This document shows, piece after piece, positions 19,251 through 22,491 of a stretch of DNA of 22,491 bases. Made by a program: the position numbers and the translations under genes. The stretch comes from a virus, in IMG/VR virus record IMGVR_UViG_3300002835_001189, positions 1 to 22,491 of that record; one strand, 5' to 3'. How positions within the stretch are numbered: position 1 is the first letter of the stretch; the number at the start of each line of letters is the position of its first letter. The notes under the pieces are model-generated. The model saw only the letters and a list, made by a program, of their open reading frames with translations, did no database searches and was not told the DNA's origin.

Positions 19251-20588
19251 ATGTCAGTTCAAACATTAATTCAAATTAGAAGAGGAACCACATCAGAGTG
19301 GTCTTCGGTCAATCCAACACTAGGTGCTGGAGAATGGGGTTATGATACAACATCTAAAAGATATAAACTAGGAGACGGATTAACCTCATGGAATAGCTTA
19401 TTATATTCCTCTATAAGACCATCGTCTAACGATCTTGTTGGAACTAGTGGTATAGGAATAACATTTGCGGCAACAACAGGGATTCCAGTAACTATTGCTG
19501 TTACAGGAATAGTGTCATCACAAATTACAGATTTTAATACTGCTGTAGATAATAGAATTAGTAGTGCTGCTATTGATGCAGAAGGAATACAAGATATTGT
19601 TGGTAGTGGTAATCATACCTCGACGGGATTTTTAAGAAATGGTACTGGGATCTTATTAGATTATAATGACAGTTCTAATTATTTAACTATTAATGTTAGT
19701 GGATATGCGCCCTCTGGCCACACACATGATGATAGATACTATACCGAAACAGAGCTAAATACTAGCGGAGGTGGAGGTCAAGTTCATTGGGATAATCTAA
19801 CGAGTAAACCAGCAACATTTACACCATCGAGTCATAATCATTCGTGGAGTGAGATTACAGATGCTTCCGCAAGAGCAACTCTCGGAGAATTATCTTATTT
19901 ATCTGGAGTAAGTGCTGGAACAGCATCTGCTAATAGAGCTGTAATATTAGATATAAATAAAGATATATCTGGTATTGGATCAATTTCTACAACTGGTAAT
20001 ATTACGGTTGGTGGTAATTTAACAGTTAACGGAACTACTACTACTGTTAATAGTACTACTGTTGATATTGGAGACAATATTATTAGAGTTAATGTTTCTG
20101 GCGCGGCTACTCAAGGCGGTTTGGAAGTTAAAAATACATCAACAGCTGGTATAACTCAATTAGTTTGGGACACAGAGGATAGTAGATGGGAGTTTACTGG
20201 TGGTAATGTTTATACTAGTGGATATTTCATTGGGTCATTAAGTGGAAATGCTAGTACCGTAACTAATGGAGTTTATACTAGCGATAGTGGAACAGTAACT
20301 AGTTTAATGATTGCTAATAATACAATTGTTAATGCAGATATTAATAGTAGTGCTGCAATTGATTATAGTAAATTAAATCTATCAAATTCTATTCAAAATA
20401 GTGATATTAGTAATTCCGCAGGCATAAGTGTTACTAAACTAGCTAGTAGTGGTATTACTATCGGTTCCACAACCGCTGTTCTAGGCACCACCATATCTAG
20501 TATTGTTGGATTGACATCTATTAGTGGTACGAGTACAGGCTCACCAACAGCCTTATACAACTGTCTTATTGATGGCGGTACTCCATGA
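19251..20588 (+). CDS. Tail-fibre-like protein 1 with MTD-like N-terminus (445 aa)
   Basis: Residues 4-48 (LIQIRRGTTSEWSSVNPTLG, EWGYDTTSKRYKLGDGLTSW) match the N-terminal attachment domain found on phage receptor proteins such as major tropism determinant. Next come QITDFNTAVDNRI repeats typical of fibre shafts, a GHTHDDRYYTETEL motif, HNHSWSEITD, and Gly/Ser/Thr/Asn-rich beta repeats (GNITVGGNLTVNGTTTTVNS). No enzymatic tip is seen. Strong SD (CGGAG). Receptor binding or virion fibre is the likely role. Confidence 0.85.
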   Translation: MSVQTLIQIRRGTTSEWSSVNPTLGAGEWGYDTTSKRYKLGDGLTSWNSLLYSSIRPSSNDLVGTSGIGITFAATTGIPVTIAVTGIVSSQITDFNTAVDNRISSAAIDAEGIQDIVGSGNHTSTGFLRNGTGILLDYNDSSNYLTINVSGYAPSGHTHDDRYYTETELNTSGGGGQVHWDNLTSKPATFTPSSHNHSWSEITDASARATLGELSYLSGVSAGTASANRAVILDINKDISGIGSISTTGNITVGGNLTVNGTTTTVNSTTVDIGDNIIRVNVSGAATQGGLEVKNTSTAGITQLVWDTEDSRWEFTGGNVYTSGYFIGSLSGNASTVTNGVYTSDSGTVTSLMIANNTIVNADINSSAAIDYSKLNLSNSIQNSDISNSAGISVTKLASSGITIGSTTAVLGTTISSIVGLTSISGTSTGSPTALYNCLIDGGTP

Positions 20589-20681
20589 GACATTTTTTCT
20601 TAGAACATAAAGTCATATTTGCTTAAATTCAACATTTGTCAATGGGTGTATTAACCATTATTATAGCATAGATAATAACCC

Positions 20682-20689
20682 TATAAATA
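20682..20689 (+). promoter_or_regulatory. T4-type late promoter octamer TATAAATA
   Basis: An exact TATAAATA lies 16 bp before the ATG at 20706, in the 117-bp gap between the fibre genes. T4 late genes are read from this octamer by gp55-sigma polymerase, and this phage encodes a similar sigma. It is the only exact copy I noticed, so it may be chance in AT-rich DNA. The rest of the gap holds a weak stem (ATGG...CCAT) plus TTTTTT at the end of gene 19251-20588, and no gene. Confidence 0.45.
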
Positions 20690-20705
20690 GGATCAATATT
20701 TCAAG

Positions 20706-22355
20706 ATGGCAGTAAATGACCTAATAACATTTCGCAAAGGAACATCTGAACAATGGAATTCTGCTAATCCTATTTTAGCTAGTGGTGAGCCCGGATATGA
20801 TTTAACGAATAGTGTTCTTAAGATAGGTGATGGTGTTTCTAATTGGGTGGCTCTTAGTGGAATAGGATCGACTAGTGTTGGTGGGTCATCGTCCTCCTAT
20901 GTTGGAGTTAGAGGAATAATAAGCACAACAGGAACATTGACCAGTTTTGCAGTATCGGGAGGCTATCCAGTCGGATATCTGGACCTGTTCCAAGATGGAG
21001 TTAAGTTAGTATCAACTTTAGATTTTTCTGCAACAGACGGATCTAATGTTACTCTCAATAACAGTGTCCCATCAGGAACAGTTTTAGAATATGCTAGTTT
21101 AGGAGCTTCAGTATCTTCTTCTAATTATACTAAACTAGATAATATAAGCTCATCTTTTAACGGATCATCTACATCATTTGGATTAGCGGTTAGTGGAACA
21201 GCGTATTATCCAGTAAGCGCCAATACTTTGGGAATTTATGTGGGAGGTGTTGCTCAGGAACCAATCTCTTCATATAGTGTTAGTGGATCAGATATAGTTT
21301 TTACCGAAGCTCCAGCTAGTGGATTAACTTTCTGGGGAGTCGGCTATGGAACAACGGCGGTGGCTACATTAAATGGAATAGTTCCTGGCTCATCAGGATC
21401 ACCAGCTATTAGTTCATCCAGAGACCCTTCAACAGGATTTTATTTTCCAAGTTCTGGTAATATTTCTGTAGCTGGCAATTTAGGAATAGGAACATCATCA
21501 CCATCGAGCAAACTTCATGTAGTTGGTAGCATTACTGCTACTAGTGGTAATTTTACTAATAATTTACAAGTTAATAATGTTAATGTTAGCGTTAGTGGAC
21601 ACTCTCATACTGTTAGTGATATTATTAATTTTAATAGTAGTGTTAGCGGCTTATTGCCAATTACTAATATAATTGCTGAAAGTGGAATCAATGTTTCTAT
21701 TAGCGGAACAACAGCTACTATAACTAGTAATGATACTACTAAGTGGAACTTGTTTTTACCTGCTGCTCCGACTAACCTTGTGGCTACCGCTGGCAACGGT
21801 CAGGTATCACTATCATGGACTGCGCCATCGGGTGTGATATCGCAGGCTCCGATCACAGACTATCTCGAACAGTACAGCACAAATAGCGGAACAACGTGGA
21901 CGACATTTTCTGCGACTGCATCGACAGCTACGAATGCTACAATAACAGGGTTGACCAACGGTACTTCGTATGTATTCCGTGTGGCGGCGACGAATGGCAT
22001 CGGAACAGGAAGCTACTCGGAGGCATCGAGTGCCGTGACGCCGAATTCGGCGAGCGTTCCTGGTGCTCCGACTTCACTGCGAAATGCCGACAACTACTGG
22101 GGATGTTCGTCTAACGATACTATGTGGAACACACCAGTGTCTAACGGCGGGTCGGCAATTACGGGATACGTTTGGCGAATCGGTAGCGGAGCGACGACCA
22201 GTGTGGCTCCGTCCAGCGGAACCCGGCCCGCAGGGTCTTATACGGGCGGTTTTATCGACAATCACGCGCCCACCGGCTCGTTCCAAGTTGCTGCCGTCAA
22301 TGCCGTTGGGACGGGGCCGTTTGCGTCAATCACTCTTCAACAGGACTGCAACTAA
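20706..22355 (+). CDS. Tail-fibre-like protein 2 with MTD-like N-terminus and fibronectin-III-like C-terminus (549 aa)
   Basis: Residues 5-50 (DLITFRKGTSEQWNSANPIL, GYDLTNSVLKIGDGVSNW) repeat the attachment domain of the previous protein. Then come a beta-rich region, a GTSSPSSKLHVVGSITATSG motif typical of fibres, GHSHTVSDIINF, and from residue ~350 fibronectin type III-like sequence (AAPTNLVATAGNGQVSLSWT, ITGLTNGTSYVFRVAATN), followed by a second, Trp- and Cys-containing, less regular unit (WGCSSNDTMWNTP...). Fn3 modules on virions are thought to bind surface glycans weakly. GC content rises sharply at this point. Weak SD. Confidence 0.85.
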   Translation: MAVNDLITFRKGTSEQWNSANPILASGEPGYDLTNSVLKIGDGVSNWVALSGIGSTSVGGSSSSYVGVRGIISTTGTLTSFAVSGGYPVGYLDLFQDGVKLVSTLDFSATDGSNVTLNNSVPSGTVLEYASLGASVSSSNYTKLDNISSSFNGSSTSFGLAVSGTAYYPVSANTLGIYVGGVAQEPISSYSVSGSDIVFTEAPASGLTFWGVGYGTTAVATLNGIVPGSSGSPAISSSRDPSTGFYFPSSGNISVAGNLGIGTSSPSSKLHVVGSITATSGNFTNNLQVNNVNVSVSGHSHTVSDIINFNSSVSGLLPITNIIAESGINVSISGTTATITSNDTTKWNLFLPAAPTNLVATAGNGQVSLSWTAPSGVISQAPITDYLEQYSTNSGTTWTTFSATASTATNATITGLTNGTSYVFRVAATNGIGTGSYSEASSAVTPNSASVPGAPTSLRNADNYWGCSSNDTMWNTPVSNGGSAITGYVWRIGSGATTSVAPSSGTRPAGSYTGGFIDNHAPTGSFQVAAVNAVGTGPFASITLQQDCN

Positions 22356-22491
22356 TGAGCGTTATTCTTCTAAGCAATTTTGTTAGCGAGAGCGAACGAG
22401 CCTCACTGCTGGCGTGGTGCGACACCAATGCTGCGTGCCTCGGAGACGCAAGAACTGCGGACGGCGAGTCGTATTTGTTGCGTAAAATCTC
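22355..22491 (+). CDS. Partial gene at window edge (45 codons visible)
   Basis: Begins with ATG overlapping the previous stop (TAATG). The visible part is MSVILLSNFVSESERASLLA, then WCDTNAACLGDARTADGESY and LLRKI. The start resembles 2-oxoglutarate/Fe(II) oxygenases of phages ('lsnFls..E...ll.w'), but the Fe-binding residues would lie beyond the edge. It is in the GC-rich segment. Treat as hypothetical. Confidence 0.55.
   Translation, partial: MSVILLSNFVSESERASLLAWCDTNAACLGDARTADGESYLLRKI

Noticed and set aside
19251-22355. Diversity-generating retroelement suggested by the MTD-like domain
   Set aside because: No reverse transcriptase, template repeat or adenine-variable repeat is visible; the MTD-type N-terminal module is widespread in ordinary fibres.
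21896-22386. Alternative frames in the fn3 region (21896-22114, 22063-22386, 22074-22286)
   Set aside because: The fn3 frame is continuous and recognisable; GC-rich DNA simply has few stop codons in other frames.
1-22491. tRNA genes, insertion sequences, integrase or attachment sites
   Set aside because: No cloverleaf, transposase, recombinase or terminal repeats could be recognised by eye.

Overview
The window is part of a tailed, double-stranded DNA bacteriophage genome. It carries a recognisable packaging and head module on the + strand: terminase large subunit, portal, protease/scaffold, a decoration-like protein and a HK97-type major capsid protein. Two tail-fibre-like proteins and a phage-type sigma factor support this. 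The host cannot be named. The early-type promoters match the bacterial sigma70 consensus (TTGACA/TATAAT) very closely, so the host has an ordinary primary sigma factor.

Layout. (1) Bases 1-5350, minus strand, moderate GC: sixteen small genes (39-126 codons). Almost every one has its own near-consensus sigma70 promoter and a purine-rich leader. The genes fall into blocks of two to five, separated by six copies of a roughly 85-bp 'double-hairpin' element. The intergenic cassettes are repeated in pairs. This looks like an early or host-takeover module. Three genes under 60 codons belong here: 39-aa and 50-aa membrane proteins and a 49-aa protein. (2) Bases 5381-7095, minus strand, AT-rich: a secreted Val/Pro/Tyr-rich protein, a GDP-L-fucose synthase and a small DNA-binding protein, with two intrinsic terminators. 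(3) Bases 7121-13147, + strand: a tightly overlapping operon of a small ORF, a sigma factor, a HTH/coiled-coil protein (possible small terminase), GDP-mannose 4,6-dehydratase, HNH nuclease, ERCC4-type nuclease, a Cys-motif protein and TerL. (4) Bases 13163-18515: portal, protease plus scaffold (with a likely nested scaffold start), decoration protein and major capsid protein, closed by a strong terminator. (5) Bases 18552-22491: two small structural-type proteins, two fibres with MTD-like N-termini, and the start of a further gene at the edge. From about 21765 the DNA becomes clearly GC-richer, inside the second fibre gene where fibronectin-III-like sequence begins.

How it fits together (inference). 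The minus-strand genes are probably read early by host RNA polymerase. The phage sigma factor could then serve late promoters; one exact TATAAATA octamer, the T4-type late promoter sequence, lies just before the second fibre gene. Gmd and Fcl would together make GDP-L-fucose from GDP-mannose, pointing to glycan modification. The most unusual feature is the set of repeated double-hairpin elements. Three of the six are preceded on the opposite strand by a GG-N10-GC motif like a sigma54 promoter, whose predicted start coincides with the first hairpin.
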